DNA of 64,000 nucleotides from Mycobacterium nebraskense (lineage in GTDB: Bacteria; Actinomycetota; Actinomycetes; Mycobacteriales; Mycobacteriaceae). The stretch spans positions 62,001 through 126,000 of the forward strand of contig NZ_LQPH01000086.1 of assembly GCF_002102255.1 (NCBI RefSeq), in the 5' to 3' direction. Positions 35,652 to 44,703 of this stretch are shown piece by piece. Each line of letters begins with the position of its first letter. Position 1 is the first letter of the stretch. Below the pieces are notes generated by a model. It did no database searches, was not told the origin of the DNA, and saw nothing but the letters and a program-made list of their open reading frames with translations. Both the position numbers and the translations under genes were made by a program.

Positions 35652-36571
35652 CCTCCGAGCCGCAGGCCCGTGTTTCGGGTGCCGAACACGTCGGTGGCCA
35701 TGATGGCGCCGAGTTTTTGTGCATCCCAGCGCTTTTCGCCATTCGAGACAGACGCGACGGGGTGCCAGCCCTTCAGGAGCTGGAGATGTTCGCCCATCGC
35801 ACGGATCACTTGACCGCTGACGTGGCCGGCCTCGGGGCTGGCCAGCCAGGCCACCACCGGCGACCCCAGTGAGGGGTCCTTGGGGTCGAACTCGTCCTCC
35901 GCGCGCTCGTCGGGCTCGATCGGAGCCTGCGCGCCGGGCATGGAGGCCGACATCCGGGTGCGCCCACCCGGGCTGATCGCGTTGACGGTGGCGCCGATCG
36001 ACGCCAACTCCAGGCTCAGTGTCTGGGTCAGACCGACGATTGCGGCCTTGGCCGCGCTGTAATTGGTCTGCCCGAAGTGGCCGTGCAGACCGGCGCCGGA
36101 GGTGGTGTTGATGATTCGGCCGTAGACCTTTCCGCCGGATTCCTTCGATTCCGCGCGCCACTTGCGAGCGACCGCGCGGCTGGTGAGCCAGCTACCGCGA
36201 ACGTGCACCCGCATCACCAGGTCGAAATCGTCGGCGGTCATGTTCCAGATCGCCTTGTCGCGAACGATTCCTGCGTTGTTGACGACGATGTCCAGCCGCC
36301 CCAGCTGCGAGTAGGCACGCTCGACGGCGAGGTCGACCTGCTCCTCGTCGCCGACATCGCTGAAGTCGGAAACAGCGGTACCACCGCGGCTTTCGATGAT
36401 CGCCACCACCTCGTCGGCCACCTTGCCGGTGCCCTCGCCGGACAGGCTGGTGCCGAGGTCGTTGACGATCACGGTGGCGCCGTGCTTGGCGAGTTCGAGA
36501 GCGTGGCCCCGGCCGATGCCGTGCCCCGCCCCGGTCACCAGGGCGACTTTGCCATCGAGCAGTCCGGTCAT
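35648..36571 (-). CDS. short-chain dehydrogenase, MFE2/17-beta-HSD4-like
   Basis: 307 residues. TGAGHGIGRGHALELAKHGATVIVNDLG (nucleotide-binding, Asp for NAD), NNAGIVRD, TTSGAGLHG and YSAAKAAIVGL catalytic triad. The ATVIVNDLGTSLSGEG segment and the approximately 50-residue C-terminal extension are typical of dehydrogenase parts of multifunctional beta-oxidation enzymes. No mycofactocin insert, so it likely uses free NAD(P). Expected role: 3-hydroxyacyl-CoA dehydrogenase. It overlaps the DUF35 stop upstream by 4 bases (ATGA). Confidence 0.92.
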   Translation of the reverse strand: MTGLLDGKVALVTGAGHGIGRGHALELAKHGATVIVNDLGTSLSGEGTGKVADEVVAIIESRGGTAVSDFSDVGDEEQVDLAVERAYSQLGRLDIVVNNAGIVRDKAIWNMTADDFDLVMRVHVRGSWLTSRAVARKWRAESKESGGKVYGRIINTTSGAGLHGHFGQTNYSAAKAAIVGLTQTLSLELASIGATVNAISPGGRTRMSASMPGAQAPIEPDERAEDEFDPKDPSLGSPVVAWLASPEAGHVSGQVIRAMGEHLQLLKGWHPVASVSNGEKRWDAQKLGAIMATDVFGTRNTGLRLGG

Positions 36572-37002
36572 GGGTTCTCCTCGCTAGGTGTGAAGACTGT
36601 CAGATAGGGGCTGTCGGGATCGGTGTCGTCGACCGGGCGGAAGACGGCGGTAACCGGCATTCCGACCCGAAGGTCGTCGAAGTCCGCGCCTTCAATCGTC
36701 GTCATCAGCCGAGGGCCTTCGGTCAGTTCGACGAGCGCGGCGACATACGGCACTCGCTCCTTGAACGGCGCCAGATCATTCACGTAGACAGTCGAATACG
36801 TGTAAAGGGTTCCAGTTCCGCTGGCCTGTACGGGCGCAACGTCCTCGCTCCAGCAGAACGGGCAGAACGGGCGGGGGTAGTGATGGACCTTGCCGCACGC
36901 TGAGCATTCGGCGATCAACAATTGACCCTGCCTGGCGGCCTCCCAGTAGGGAGCGCTTGCCGCGTCGATGGTCGGAATGTCAGCGCGAGCCACCTTTACC
37001 AC
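36568..37002 (-). CDS. DUF35 OB-fold protein with zinc ribbon
   Basis: 144 residues from GTG 37002 (GTG 36993, after a GGTGG ribosome site, is an alternative). Helix DAASAPYWEAARQGQLL, zinc ribbon ECSACGK ... FCPFCWS (four Cys, about residues 32-50) and OB-fold SGTGTLYTYSTVYVN. Unlike the other DUF35 genes here, there is no thiolase or aldolase gene beside it; its neighbours are a hydratase and an SDR. It may partner one of the aldolase-like proteins encoded elsewhere in the window. Confidence 0.87.
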   Translation of the reverse strand: MVKVARADIPTIDAASAPYWEAARQGQLLIAECSACGKVHHYPRPFCPFCWSEDVAPVQASGTGTLYTYSTVYVNDLAPFKERVPYVAALVELTEGPRLMTTIEGADFDDLRVGMPVTAVFRPVDDTDPDSPYLTVFTPSEENP

Positions 37003-37799
37003 CCGGTGAACTCGGTCGGTCGTTTCTCCACGAACGCCTGCACGCCCTCGGTGGAGTCGTGTGAATACGACTGGATCTCCTGTGCCATTGCCTCCGCGAC
37101 GAATGCACCGGAGCGGTCGGTGTCGGGTGAGTCGTTGAGCAGCCGTTTGGTGAACGCGATCGCGGAGGTCGGCGCTCCGGCCAGCCGGCCGGCGAAGTCG
37201 GCGACCGTAGCGTCGAAGTCGGCGGCGCTGACCACCCGGTTCACCAGACCCAGCGTGAATGCTTCGGTGGCTGAGAGCTTTTCGCCGAAGAACGCCATCT
37301 CCTTGGCTTTCTGCATGCCAATGCGGCGGGGCAGTAGATAACAGCCGCCGCCGTCGACAACCAGCCCACGCTTGACGAATGACTCTGCGAAGTAGGCGTT
37401 TTCGGTAGCGATCACCAGGTCGGAGGCGTACACGACGTGGGCCCCTAGGCCCGTCGCCGCACCATGCACTGCGGCAATCACCGGTTTATTGCAGTCCAGC
37501 ACGCTGGCCACCAGCTTCTGGGCGCCGTTCATGATGCGCCGGGTAGGCTCCAGCACTCGCTTCTGGCCCCGCGCGCGCCGTTCGGCGAGCGATCCAACGT
37601 CGGCGCCGGAGCAGAAGTGCTTGCCGTTGGCCCGCAACACCACCACACGTACCTTCTCGTCGGCGTCGGCGGCGGCCAGTAGCGCGATGAGGGCATCGCG
37701 GTCGTCGGGACGTACCGCGTTGGCGGCTTCGGGCCGGTTCAGGGTGATCGTCAAGACGCCGTCCGCGATGTCGGACAAAACTGCTGCCTGCGTGTTCAT
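36996..37799 (-). CDS. enoyl-CoA hydratase/isomerase family protein
   Basis: 267-residue crotonase-fold protein: TLNRPEAANAV, ANGKHFCSGADV (oxyanion hole, about residues 59-70), PVIAAVHGAATGLGAHVVYASD and FAESFVKRGLVVDGGGCYLLPR. The second Glu is suggested by AESF, while the first is replaced in GAHVV. Hydration, isomerisation or hydrolysis are all possible. ATG at 37799 overlaps the P450 stop by 4 bases. Confidence 0.9.
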   Translation of the reverse strand: MNTQAAVLSDIADGVLTITLNRPEAANAVRPDDRDALIALLAAADADEKVRVVVLRANGKHFCSGADVGSLAERRARGQKRVLEPTRRIMNGAQKLVASVLDCNKPVIAAVHGAATGLGAHVVYASDLVIATENAYFAESFVKRGLVVDGGGCYLLPRRIGMQKAKEMAFFGEKLSATEAFTLGLVNRVVSAADFDATVADFAGRLAGAPTSAIAFTKRLLNDSPDTDRSGAFVAEAMAQEIQSYSHDSTEGVQAFVEKRPTEFTGW

Positions 37800-39070
37800 G
37801 GTGTGTACGTGGCCTTCAGGTGTTTGATGCCGTTAACGAAGTTCGACCTCAGCATGACCGGTTCGCCCGCGGCGGTGATGTCAGGGTAGCGCGCGTAGAG
37901 CATCTGGAATGCCACGTTCAGCTCAAGCCGGGCCAGGTGCGCACCCAGGCAATAGTGCGGTCCCGGGCCGCCGAAAGCGATGTGGTTGTTGGGTTTCCGC
38001 GCGATGTCGAAGCGCTCCGGCTGGTCGAAGACCGCGGGGTCGCGGTTGGCGGCGGGATACCAGACCACAACTTTGTCGCCGGCGTTGAAGGTGTGGGTGA
38101 CCTCGCCGTGGGCGTCGGTCAGCGTCACGCCGTCGCGGGTCACCGTACGGCGAAAGTGGATCACCGGGCTGGCGTATCGCAGGATCTCCTCGACCGCGGT
38201 GGACACCATGTCGTCGTAGTTCGCCAACAGTCGGTCGCGCTGCTCGGGGTGGGCGCTGAGAATGAGCAGCCCGTGGGTAAGTGCATTGCGGGTGGTCTCG
38301 TTGCCCGCGCCGATCAGCAGGATGAAGAACTTCGCCAGCTCCTGGGGTGTGAGGTTTTCTTCGTCGGAGTTGACCAGTTTGCTGATCACGTCGTCGCGGG
38401 GATGGGCGATGCGGTCCTCGGCGATGCCCTTGAGCAACTCGATGAGCTGCTCGCTGATCTCGGTGACCGCGGCTCCGATGCCCGCGACGGTCTGGTCGGG
38501 TACGTACTCGGGGTCCGAGGCGCCGAGCACGATGTTGGTCGCCCGCAGGATGAACTGTTCGTGTTCGCGTGGAACGCCGAGCATGGTGTCGATAATGCGC
38601 AGCGGCAGCAGCGTGGCGAACGAAGAGACGAAGTCGCACTCACCCGTGCGCGGCATCTCCTCGAGGATCTCGGCGGTGGTCTCTTCGACCAGGCCACGCA
38701 GCTCGGAGAGTATGCGGGGGGTGAAGCCCCGCGAGACAATCTTGCGCAGCCGCATGTGTTCGGGATCGTCCATGTCGATGATGGAGCCGCGGTATTCGCG
38801 CATCTCGGCGGTCTGGTCGAAGATCTGCGTGCCCTGCCCGGAACTGAAGTCGCCGGGGCGGCGGCTGATGTCGACGACGTCGCGGTGGGCGCCGATCGCC
38901 CAGAACCCGCGGGGCCGCGGCGAGTCGGGTCGGTTGGTGCGGACGAACACCGGGCCGCCGGCCTCGCGAAGGCGCCGGTAGAGCTCGCTCCGTTCAGCCG
39001 GACGCTCCTGCCACCACCGCAGATCGATCAGTGGTGCGAACTGCTGCTCGTCGGTGTCGATCGCGCTCAC
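37796..39070 (-). CDS. cytochrome P450
   Basis: About 424 residues from GTG 39070 (GTG 39097 would add nine). I-helix LLIGAGNETTRNAL, K-helix EEILR and heme loop HIAFGGPGPHYCLGAHLARLE with the axial Cys at about residue 374. Soluble class I type. The AGNET and HYCLGAHLA features recall CYP families that hydroxylate sterol or terpenoid side chains in mycobacteria, but the family cannot be fixed by eye. It heads the minus-strand operon that continues with hydratase, DUF35, SDR and SnoaL-like genes. The start region is divergent from the Gfo/Idh gene. Confidence 0.93.
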   Translation of the reverse strand: MSAIDTDEQQFAPLIDLRWWQERPAERSELYRRLREAGGPVFVRTNRPDSPRPRGFWAIGAHRDVVDISRRPGDFSSGQGTQIFDQTAEMREYRGSIIDMDDPEHMRLRKIVSRGFTPRILSELRGLVEETTAEILEEMPRTGECDFVSSFATLLPLRIIDTMLGVPREHEQFILRATNIVLGASDPEYVPDQTVAGIGAAVTEISEQLIELLKGIAEDRIAHPRDDVISKLVNSDEENLTPQELAKFFILLIGAGNETTRNALTHGLLILSAHPEQRDRLLANYDDMVSTAVEEILRYASPVIHFRRTVTRDGVTLTDAHGEVTHTFNAGDKVVVWYPAANRDPAVFDQPERFDIARKPNNHIAFGGPGPHYCLGAHLARLELNVAFQMLYARYPDITAAGEPVMLRSNFVNGIKHLKATYTP

Positions 39071-39166
39071 AGCACCCGATTCTGGCACCCATGTCACTTA
39101 TAGGCAATGCCGGGGTGCTAGATCAGATCGGGCAATGTCTCAATATTTGTTCGCTCGCGGCACGAG

Positions 39167-39186
39167 TTATCTAACGTTAGTGTCAC
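39167..39186 (+). promoter_or_regulatory. CTAACGTTAG promoter element, copy 1
   Basis: The 20-base segment ends GTGTCAC and contains the perfect palindrome CTAACGTTAG (39171-39180). It agrees at 18 of 20 positions with the reverse complement of 50339-50358. Here it lies 27 bases before the Gfo/Idh ATG (39214). TAACGT can serve as a -10 hexamer, so this may be a shared promoter with an operator over it. Confidence 0.6.
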
Positions 39187-39213
39187 TGCAAACGGAGGAA
39201 CGGAGAAGAGCAC

Positions 39214-40296
39214 ATGACTTTACGGGTCGGCATCATCGGCGTCGGGTGGGGCGCACGTGTGCAGGTGCCCGGTTTCCGGGCGGCGAAGGGCTTCGAGCCC
39301 GTCGCGCTCTGTGCGCGTACACCCGATCGGCTGGAGCGTGCGGCGGCCAAACTGGGCATCGAACAGACCTCCACCGATTGGCAGTCTTTCGTTACCCGCG
39401 ACGACCTAGACGTCATCTCGGTCGCGACTCCCACCGTGCTGCACCACGAAATGACGATCGCCGCACTGGCGGCGGGTAAGCCGGTGTTGTGCGAGAAGCC
39501 GCTGGCGGGCGACCTCGAAGCGGCCCGCCACATGGTGCGTGCTGCGACCGATTCCAAGCTGCCCACCGCCTGCTGTTTCGAAAACCGGTGGAACCCGGAC
39601 TGGTTGGCAGTCGCCGACAAGGTGCGCTCGGGCTTTCTCGGTTCGCAGTACCTCGCCCGGGTCAGTCGCAGCGCGTCGTATTGGCATCCGAGTCATCCAC
39701 TGCAGGCACATTGGATGTACGACCGCGAGCAGGGCGGCGGCTATCTGGCCGGCATGCTGGTGCACGATCTGGACTTCCTGACCAGCCTGCTCGGCCGCCC
39801 GGTGTCGGTGTGCGCGGAGGTGCGCACCAGCGATCCTGTCCGCGAACTGCCCGACGGGGGGACCCTACCGGTCACCGCCGATGACACCGCGGCACTGCTG
39901 ATGCGTATGGAGTCGGGGGTGACCGTCATTTTGAGCCTCTCCGTTATGGGCGCCCACGCCGATCACTACCGCCTCGAATTGTTCGGCTCCGATGGCACCA
40001 TCATCGGCGACGGCGACTTGCGTTCCGCGGCATACAGCCTCGGCGCCGCCACCGATGCGGGATTGAGTCCCCTGACGGTGGATGAACGCGAGCCCGCGCA
40101 CCCCGAGCGGTTGCCCGGGGGCCTGGCGGGTCACGCCAGCAGGGCTATGGCGCTGATGCTGCAGGACTGGCTGCCCGCGTTCGACGGTGGTCCCAGCGGC
40201 GCGGCTACCTTCGAGGACGGGCTGTTGTCGCTCGCGGTGATCGACGCCGCGCACCGCTCCGCCGAAGGCGGAGGGTGGGAGCAGGTGCAGGTTTGA
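39214..40296 (+). CDS. Gfo/Idh/MocA-family NAD(P)-dependent oxidoreductase
   Basis: 360 residues. N-terminal Rossmann GIIGVGWGARVQVPGFRAAKGF, the SVATPTVLHHEM strand and the catalytic CEKPLAGDLEAARHM motif (Lys about residue 92); C-terminal beta-sheet domain with GYLAGMLVHDLDFLTSLLGRP (His-Asp pair, about residue 186). Family members oxidise or reduce sugars, inositols and other cyclic alcohols, or dihydrodiols. A role on a ring diol from the Rieske enzyme is possible but only a guess. An AACGGAGAAGAG ribosome region precedes the ATG. Confidence 0.92.
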   Translation: MTLRVGIIGVGWGARVQVPGFRAAKGFEPVALCARTPDRLERAAAKLGIEQTSTDWQSFVTRDDLDVISVATPTVLHHEMTIAALAAGKPVLCEKPLAGDLEAARHMVRAATDSKLPTACCFENRWNPDWLAVADKVRSGFLGSQYLARVSRSASYWHPSHPLQAHWMYDREQGGGYLAGMLVHDLDFLTSLLGRPVSVCAEVRTSDPVRELPDGGTLPVTADDTAALLMRMESGVTVILSLSVMGAHADHYRLELFGSDGTIIGDGDLRSAAYSLGAATDAGLSPLTVDEREPAHPERLPGGLAGHASRAMALMLQDWLPAFDGGPSGAATFEDGLLSLAVIDAAHRSAEGGGWEQVQV

Positions 40297-40480
40297 GATG
40301 TGCGACTAAAAATAGGCTTCACCTCGACGGTGGCGCGACCCGAATGAACTGCGTCAAGAGTGAACAACGGCGCGGCTTGCAACGTCGTGATCGCCTGCCG
40401 TTGGCTCCGACGATGTGATTGATCGTCAAGCGCAGAGGGCTGTAGTCGGGACGTAATCAGTAGCGGAAGGGAAGTGCCCA

Positions 40481-40984
40481 ATGAGAGGCGGACCGTCGAT
40501 CAAGCATCTCGACGACGTACCGGCTGAGGAGATGCTGCGTTATGAGTTCGCAGATGGCCGTACGGCGTCGATATGGGAGAAGTGGATTGAGCTGTCTCCC
40601 CGGTACTTCGCGTTCTGGAACAAGTGGGACCCGGGGGCCATCTCCTCGCAGCACGGTCACACCGGCGATCACAGCAATTTCATCCTGGCCGGCGAGATCC
40701 GCTGCGGCGACGTGGTCGCCCGCGCAGGCACGCACATCATGCTTGAGTGGGGGGACGTATTCGGACCTTGGGAGGCCGGCCCGCAGGGGTGTGAACTGTA
40801 TGGGTTCATCGCCGGTGAGGGACAACCGTTCGGCGGCGATACCGCCGCGTACGAGGCACTGCTCGAGGCGCGTGGCGCCCGGTCGGTACCGTTACCGATG
40901 CCAAAAAATCTACCGCCGTGGATACGTGCCAAACTGGGTGCCTCATTCACCTCATCGATTACCAACTGGGTGGCGTCGACCTGA
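40481..40984 (+). CDS. cupin-domain protein
   Basis: 167 residues with one cupin barrel: FWNKWDPGAISSQHGHTGDHSNFILAGEIRCGDVVARAGTHIMLEWGDVFGPWEAG. The HGH...H part is in the position of the metal-binding G-x(5)-H-x-H-x(n)-E motif, so a metal site is likely. It could be a ring-cleaving dioxygenase, an isomerase or a hydrolase, or a binding protein. A GGAAGGGAAG ribosome site precedes ATG 40481. It follows the Gfo/Idh gene after 184 bases that show no other gene or clear signal. Confidence 0.75.
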   Translation: MRGGPSIKHLDDVPAEEMLRYEFADGRTASIWEKWIELSPRYFAFWNKWDPGAISSQHGHTGDHSNFILAGEIRCGDVVARAGTHIMLEWGDVFGPWEAGPQGCELYGFIAGEGQPFGGDTAAYEALLEARGARSVPLPMPKNLPPWIRAKLGASFTSSITNWVAST

Positions 40985-41014
40985 GCCGCGCGGGTGTAGC
41001 GCCCGGTCGTCGGG

Positions 41015-41842
41015 TTAGTTGAGGGACGAGCCGGCATCAACCGTCACGTGCCGGCCGGTTATCGCTCGCGATTCGTCCGCCGCCAAGAATGCCACCGCGG
41101 CGGACGCATCCGTGTCAGCCCAGGTCGTAACAGGCCATGACATGGTGGAAAGCGACGCCGCGCCAACGCGATCAACGTCGAGCATGACGGGCCGATACAG
41201 CCGTCCGGCGTAGCCAGAGTCGTAGCCGTTCTCCGAACCGCTGGCGGTATTCACCCGAATACCAAGTGGCGCAAGCTGTTTAGCTAGCATCTGCACATAC
41301 TGCGAAACCATCGACTGCGCGAGTTCATACGCCGCCCCGCTGGGTCCCTGCGGCCGATCGTGGAGAGGTCCTTGCGCCGACGATGAGGGACCAGAAGCGA
41401 TAAGGGACGCGCCTTCGCTCAATCGTGGCATCGCGGCGCTGAAAGTGTTTACCACGCCGAGAAAGTCGACGTCGAACGTATCGATGAAGGCCGCGATCGG
41501 GGCTTCCGCCCGAGTTGGGGCGATGGCGGCGCTCGCGACGACGACGTCGAGCGCGCCGAGTTGCCGTACCGCGGTGTCGACTGCGATCTCCATTTCGGTT
41601 CGATCGCAGACATCGCAGCGGTACACCGCCGCTCGTCGGTCGAGCTTCTCGATCATGCAAGCGGTGCGGTCGAGGTCTTCGCTAGTGGCGAGCGGATAGT
41701 CACACGAAGGGATGTTGTCACACAGATCTACCAACATGATGTCTGCGCCTTCGCGGGCCAAACGTAGCGCGTGGCTTCGACCCCGTCCTCTGGCTGCACC
41801 GGTCACGAGCGCCACCTTGCCTGCCAGATGTCTGCTGATCAT
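41015..41842 (-). CDS. mycofactocin-type SDR with altered catalytic site
   Basis: 275 residues from ATG 41842, which has a strong GGAGGAG ribosome site. TGAARGRGRSHALRLAREGADIMLVDLC and the insert DNIPSCDYPLATSEDLDRTA mark the mycofactocin-coupled family. The catalytic YxxxK reads YELAQ (Tyr 172, Gln 176), so the Lys is missing, and the NAG motif is replaced by ASAAI. Reduced or changed activity is expected, or a different proton relay. It lies downstream of the alcohol and aldehyde dehydrogenase genes on the same strand, separated by 169 bases that contain a short GAGAT-ATCTC inverted repeat (41910-41922). Confidence 0.87.
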   Translation of the reverse strand: MISRHLAGKVALVTGAARGRGRSHALRLAREGADIMLVDLCDNIPSCDYPLATSEDLDRTACMIEKLDRRAAVYRCDVCDRTEMEIAVDTAVRQLGALDVVVASAAIAPTRAEAPIAAFIDTFDVDFLGVVNTFSAAMPRLSEGASLIASGPSSSAQGPLHDRPQGPSGAAYELAQSMVSQYVQMLAKQLAPLGIRVNTASGSENGYDSGYAGRLYRPVMLDVDRVGAASLSTMSWPVTTWADTDASAAVAFLAADESRAITGRHVTVDAGSSLN

Positions 41843-42011
41843 GTCGCTCCTCCCCAGAGCCATCCCGCGGTCGCGAGCGTCCCGGCAGTGTCCACGCACT
41901 TCAGCCGAGGAGATGACATCTCGCTTCCTTTCTCACGCTGCACTCGGTCGATGTGCCGCCAGATCGTCCGGTCACGTGCCCAGCGGACCTCGTATGTGAG
42001 ACCGCATCGCC

Positions 42012-43145
42012 TCAGCCGAGTGATCCCTCGGCGGGCGGATAAATCAGTACGCCACGGATATTGGCGCCGGCGTGCATGTCGGCGTAGCCGTCGTTGACCT
42101 TCTCCAGGGGGTAGGTGCGGGTGACCATGGATTCGAGGTCCACCTGCCCGGCGCTGTACAACTCGAGGATCTTAGGGATGTCGGCACGGGGATTGCCCGA
42201 GCCGTAGAGGGTTCCGACAATCTGCTTCTCGGTCAGGGTGAGGTCCATCAGATTAGCCCGGATCTCCCGTTCCAGCATTGGGTGGATGTTGGTGACCACC
42301 AGCCGGCCACGCTTGGCCGTCATGGCCAGCGCCTGGCCGACCAGTTGGCCGTCACCGACTCCCATAGCACAGATGAACTTGTCTACGCCGCGGTTCCAGG
42401 TAGCTTCGGCAACAACGGCTTTCGCCTCGTTCCAGTCGGCCGCGGTATGAGTGGCTCCCATCTTGACCGCTTCGGCCCGTTTGTACTCCGAGGGGTCGAT
42501 GACGGTGATGGTGCGGGCACCCGCGAGCCGCGCGCCCTGGACTGCCGCGGCGCCGATGCCACCGACCCCGGCGATGGCAACGGTGTCGCCCGGCCTGACG
42601 TTGGCGGCATAGACCGATGATCCCCAACCGGTGATGAAGCCGCAGCCCAGAAGACAGGCCAGGTCGAGGCGATAGTGGTCCGGGATCTTCACGCAACTGG
42701 CCTCGTGCACCACGGTGTGGTGGGCAAACGAGCCGATACCGCAGGCCAGCGCGAGGTCGTCGCCACCGAGATGGTGGCGAGCGGTGCCGTCGTGAATCTG
42801 CATGCCCGAGTAGATCTTTGCGCCGAGGTCGCACAGACTCTGGTGGCCCGTCGAGCACGACGGGCACCGTCCGCACGACGGGATGAAGCTGAACACCACG
42901 TGGTCGCCCGGCGACAGCCACGACACGTGCTCACCGACGGCCTTGACCACGCCCGCGCCCTCGTGCCCGCCGATGCAGGGCAATCGGATCGGCATGTCGC
43001 CGGTGACGAGATGGTCGTCGGAGTGACACATGCCCGAAGCGTGTAGTTCGATCAGCACCTCGGTCGCCTTCGGCGCGTCGAGCTCGATGGACTCGATGGA
43101 CCAGGGTGTGTTGCGTTCGAACAAGACCGCTGCTTGAGTCTGCAC
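42012..43145 (-). CDS. zinc-dependent alcohol dehydrogenase, NDMA-dependent/mycofactocin-linked type
   Basis: 377 residues from GTG 43145 (GGAAGGGA ribosome site). Medium-chain dehydrogenase: catalytic zinc in ASGMCHSDDH and GGHEGAGVV, structural zinc in CGRCPSCSTGHQSLC, coenzyme motif AIAGVGGIGAAAVQGARLAGA. The AAVLFERNTPWSIESIELD start and the FTPSCG-like segment match the nicotinoprotein NDMA-dependent alcohol dehydrogenases, which keep NAD bound and depend on mycofactocin. It oxidises a primary alcohol to an aldehyde; the aldehyde dehydrogenase encoded immediately upstream would finish the conversion to an acid. Confidence 0.93.
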   Translation of the reverse strand: MQTQAAVLFERNTPWSIESIELDAPKATEVLIELHASGMCHSDDHLVTGDMPIRLPCIGGHEGAGVVKAVGEHVSWLSPGDHVVFSFIPSCGRCPSCSTGHQSLCDLGAKIYSGMQIHDGTARHHLGGDDLALACGIGSFAHHTVVHEASCVKIPDHYRLDLACLLGCGFITGWGSSVYAANVRPGDTVAIAGVGGIGAAAVQGARLAGARTITVIDPSEYKRAEAVKMGATHTAADWNEAKAVVAEATWNRGVDKFICAMGVGDGQLVGQALAMTAKRGRLVVTNIHPMLEREIRANLMDLTLTEKQIVGTLYGSGNPRADIPKILELYSAGQVDLESMVTRTYPLEKVNDGYADMHAGANIRGVLIYPPAEGSLG

Positions 43146-43161
43146 TGGAATCCCTTCCGGC

Positions 43162-44625
43162 TCAACGGATGATGGCTTGATGCTCGACAAACCCGGCGAT
43201 GCCCTCGGGGCCCCCCTCGCGGCCGATGCCGGACTGCTTGAATCCGCCGAACGGGCTGGCGAAGTCGAGCACGGCGGTCGAGTTGACGGCCACGGAACCC
43301 ACCAGCAGCTGGGCCGCCACCGCCGCCGCCCGTTCCGCGTCGGCAGACCACACCGCGCCGACCAGCCCGTACCGGGAGTCGTTGGCGATGGCCACCGCCT
43401 CAGCGACGTCGTCGGCGCCGGTGTCGTCGTAGGCGATCACGACCGCGACCGGTCCGAAGACCTCTTCGCGGGCGATCTCCATGTCGTTGGTCGCGGCGAC
43501 GACCGCGGGAGAGAGGAACCACCCTGGACGGTTGGGCCGCTCGCCGCCGACCAACACGGTGGCGCCGTCCTGCCGCGCGCGCCGCAGGAACCCCTCGACC
43601 CTGTCGCGCGCAGCCTCGTTGATCAGCGGACCGATATCGGTGACCCGGTCGGCGGGATCCCCGACGATCAGCTCGGCGACGGCGGCCGTCAGTGCGGCCA
43701 CAAATTCGTCGTAGCGGCTGCGCGGCAACACGATTCGCGTCAGAGCGGCGCACAGCTGACCGTTGTTGCCCATCACGCCGGCGACCAAACCCGGCACCGT
43801 CGTCTCAAGCGGCGCATCGGGCAGCACGATGGCCGCGGACTTGCCGCCCAGTTCGGTGCTGCAGCGGCGGATTCGGGAGCCACACGACGCTGCGATCCTG
43901 GCACCGACGGCCGTCGAGCCGGTGAAGCTGACCTTGTCGACCCCCGGATGTTCGGTGAGCAGCTCGCCGGTTTCAGCGCCCCCGTTGACGACGTTGACGA
44001 CTCCGTCGGGCAGTCCAGCTTCCTCGATCGCCTCCATCAGCACGCCGAATTCGAGCGGGGCATCGGGCGCCGGCTTGAGCACCACTGTGCACCCCGCCGC
44101 CAGGGCGGGGCCGAGCTTTAGCGCTGCGATGAACAGCGGTGTGTTCCATGGCACGATGGCGCCGACCACGCCGACGGGAAGCTGACGCACCTCGACGGTG
44201 CCGCCCGTCACCGATGGACGGGTGGTCGAGAAGGGATAGTGCGGGGTGATCGACGCGTAGGCGCGCAGCACGCCGACCGCGGTGATGACCTGACCGAAGG
44301 TGCTCCAGGATCGCGGCGAGCCGATCTCCGCGGTGGTCAGGTCGGCCAGTTCACCCTTGCGGGCGCTCAGCGCGTCGGCGAGTCGCCCCAATGCGGCACC
44401 GCGATCGGCAGGAGCGACCCGCCCCCACGACTGCAGCGCGCCGCGGGCGGCGGCGACCGCGGCGCCCACGTCGTCGGGGCCGGCAATACCGACGGTGCCC
44501 AGCAGCTCGCCGGTGGCCGGCGACGTCACATCCAGTGTTCCGGCGTGCGCGCCCGACACCCATTTGCCTGCGGCATAGCTTGCCGCCAACTCCACCATGG
44601 GCACCGATTCTGGCAGCAATGTCAT
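43162..44625 (-). CDS. NAD(P)-dependent aldehyde dehydrogenase
   Basis: 487 residues. PWNTPLFIAALKLGPALAAG, FTGSTAVGARIAASCG, TELGGKSAAIVL (general-base Glu) and NNGQLCAALTRIVLP with the catalytic Cys; EEVFGPVAVVIAYDD near the end. Expected to act together with the adjacent alcohol dehydrogenase. ATG at 44625 is divergent from the MaoC-like gene at 44704, and the intervening 78 bases contain a TGACAGT half-site. Confidence 0.95.
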   Translation of the reverse strand: MTLLPESVPMVELAASYAAGKWVSGAHAGTLDVTSPATGELLGTVGIAGPDDVGAAVAAARGALQSWGRVAPADRGAALGRLADALSARKGELADLTTAEIGSPRSWSTFGQVITAVGVLRAYASITPHYPFSTTRPSVTGGTVEVRQLPVGVVGAIVPWNTPLFIAALKLGPALAAGCTVVLKPAPDAPLEFGVLMEAIEEAGLPDGVVNVVNGGAETGELLTEHPGVDKVSFTGSTAVGARIAASCGSRIRRCSTELGGKSAAIVLPDAPLETTVPGLVAGVMGNNGQLCAALTRIVLPRSRYDEFVAALTAAVAELIVGDPADRVTDIGPLINEAARDRVEGFLRRARQDGATVLVGGERPNRPGWFLSPAVVAATNDMEIAREEVFGPVAVVIAYDDTGADDVAEAVAIANDSRYGLVGAVWSADAERAAAVAAQLLVGSVAVNSTAVLDFASPFGGFKQSGIGREGGPEGIAGFVEHQAIIR

Positions 44626-44686
44626 CTTTGGACAAGCAGTCCATTGGCTACGAAGCGACGATTTAGTTTCAGGTCTTCACTTTTTC

Positions 44687-44701
44687 TGACAGTATTGGTC
44701 A
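44687..44701. promoter_or_regulatory. TGACAGT half-site in a divergent promoter
   Basis: TGACAGTATTGGTCA carries one perfect TGACAGT half followed by an imperfect inverse half with 1-bp shorter spacing than the 16-bp palindromes elsewhere. It ends 2 bases before the ATG at 44704. It could be a weak member of the same operator group or a chance match. Confidence 0.3.
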
Positions 44702-44703
44702 CT

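Noticed and set aside
37820..39103. 427-codon plus-strand frame opposite the P450 at 37796
   Set aside because: It is the antisense of a clear P450 with heme motif; high-GC genes commonly give long opposite-strand frames.
41910..41922. GAGAT-GAC-ATCTC hairpin upstream of the SDR at 41015
   Set aside because: Only five paired bases and single copy; could be chance, so not listed as a regulatory site.
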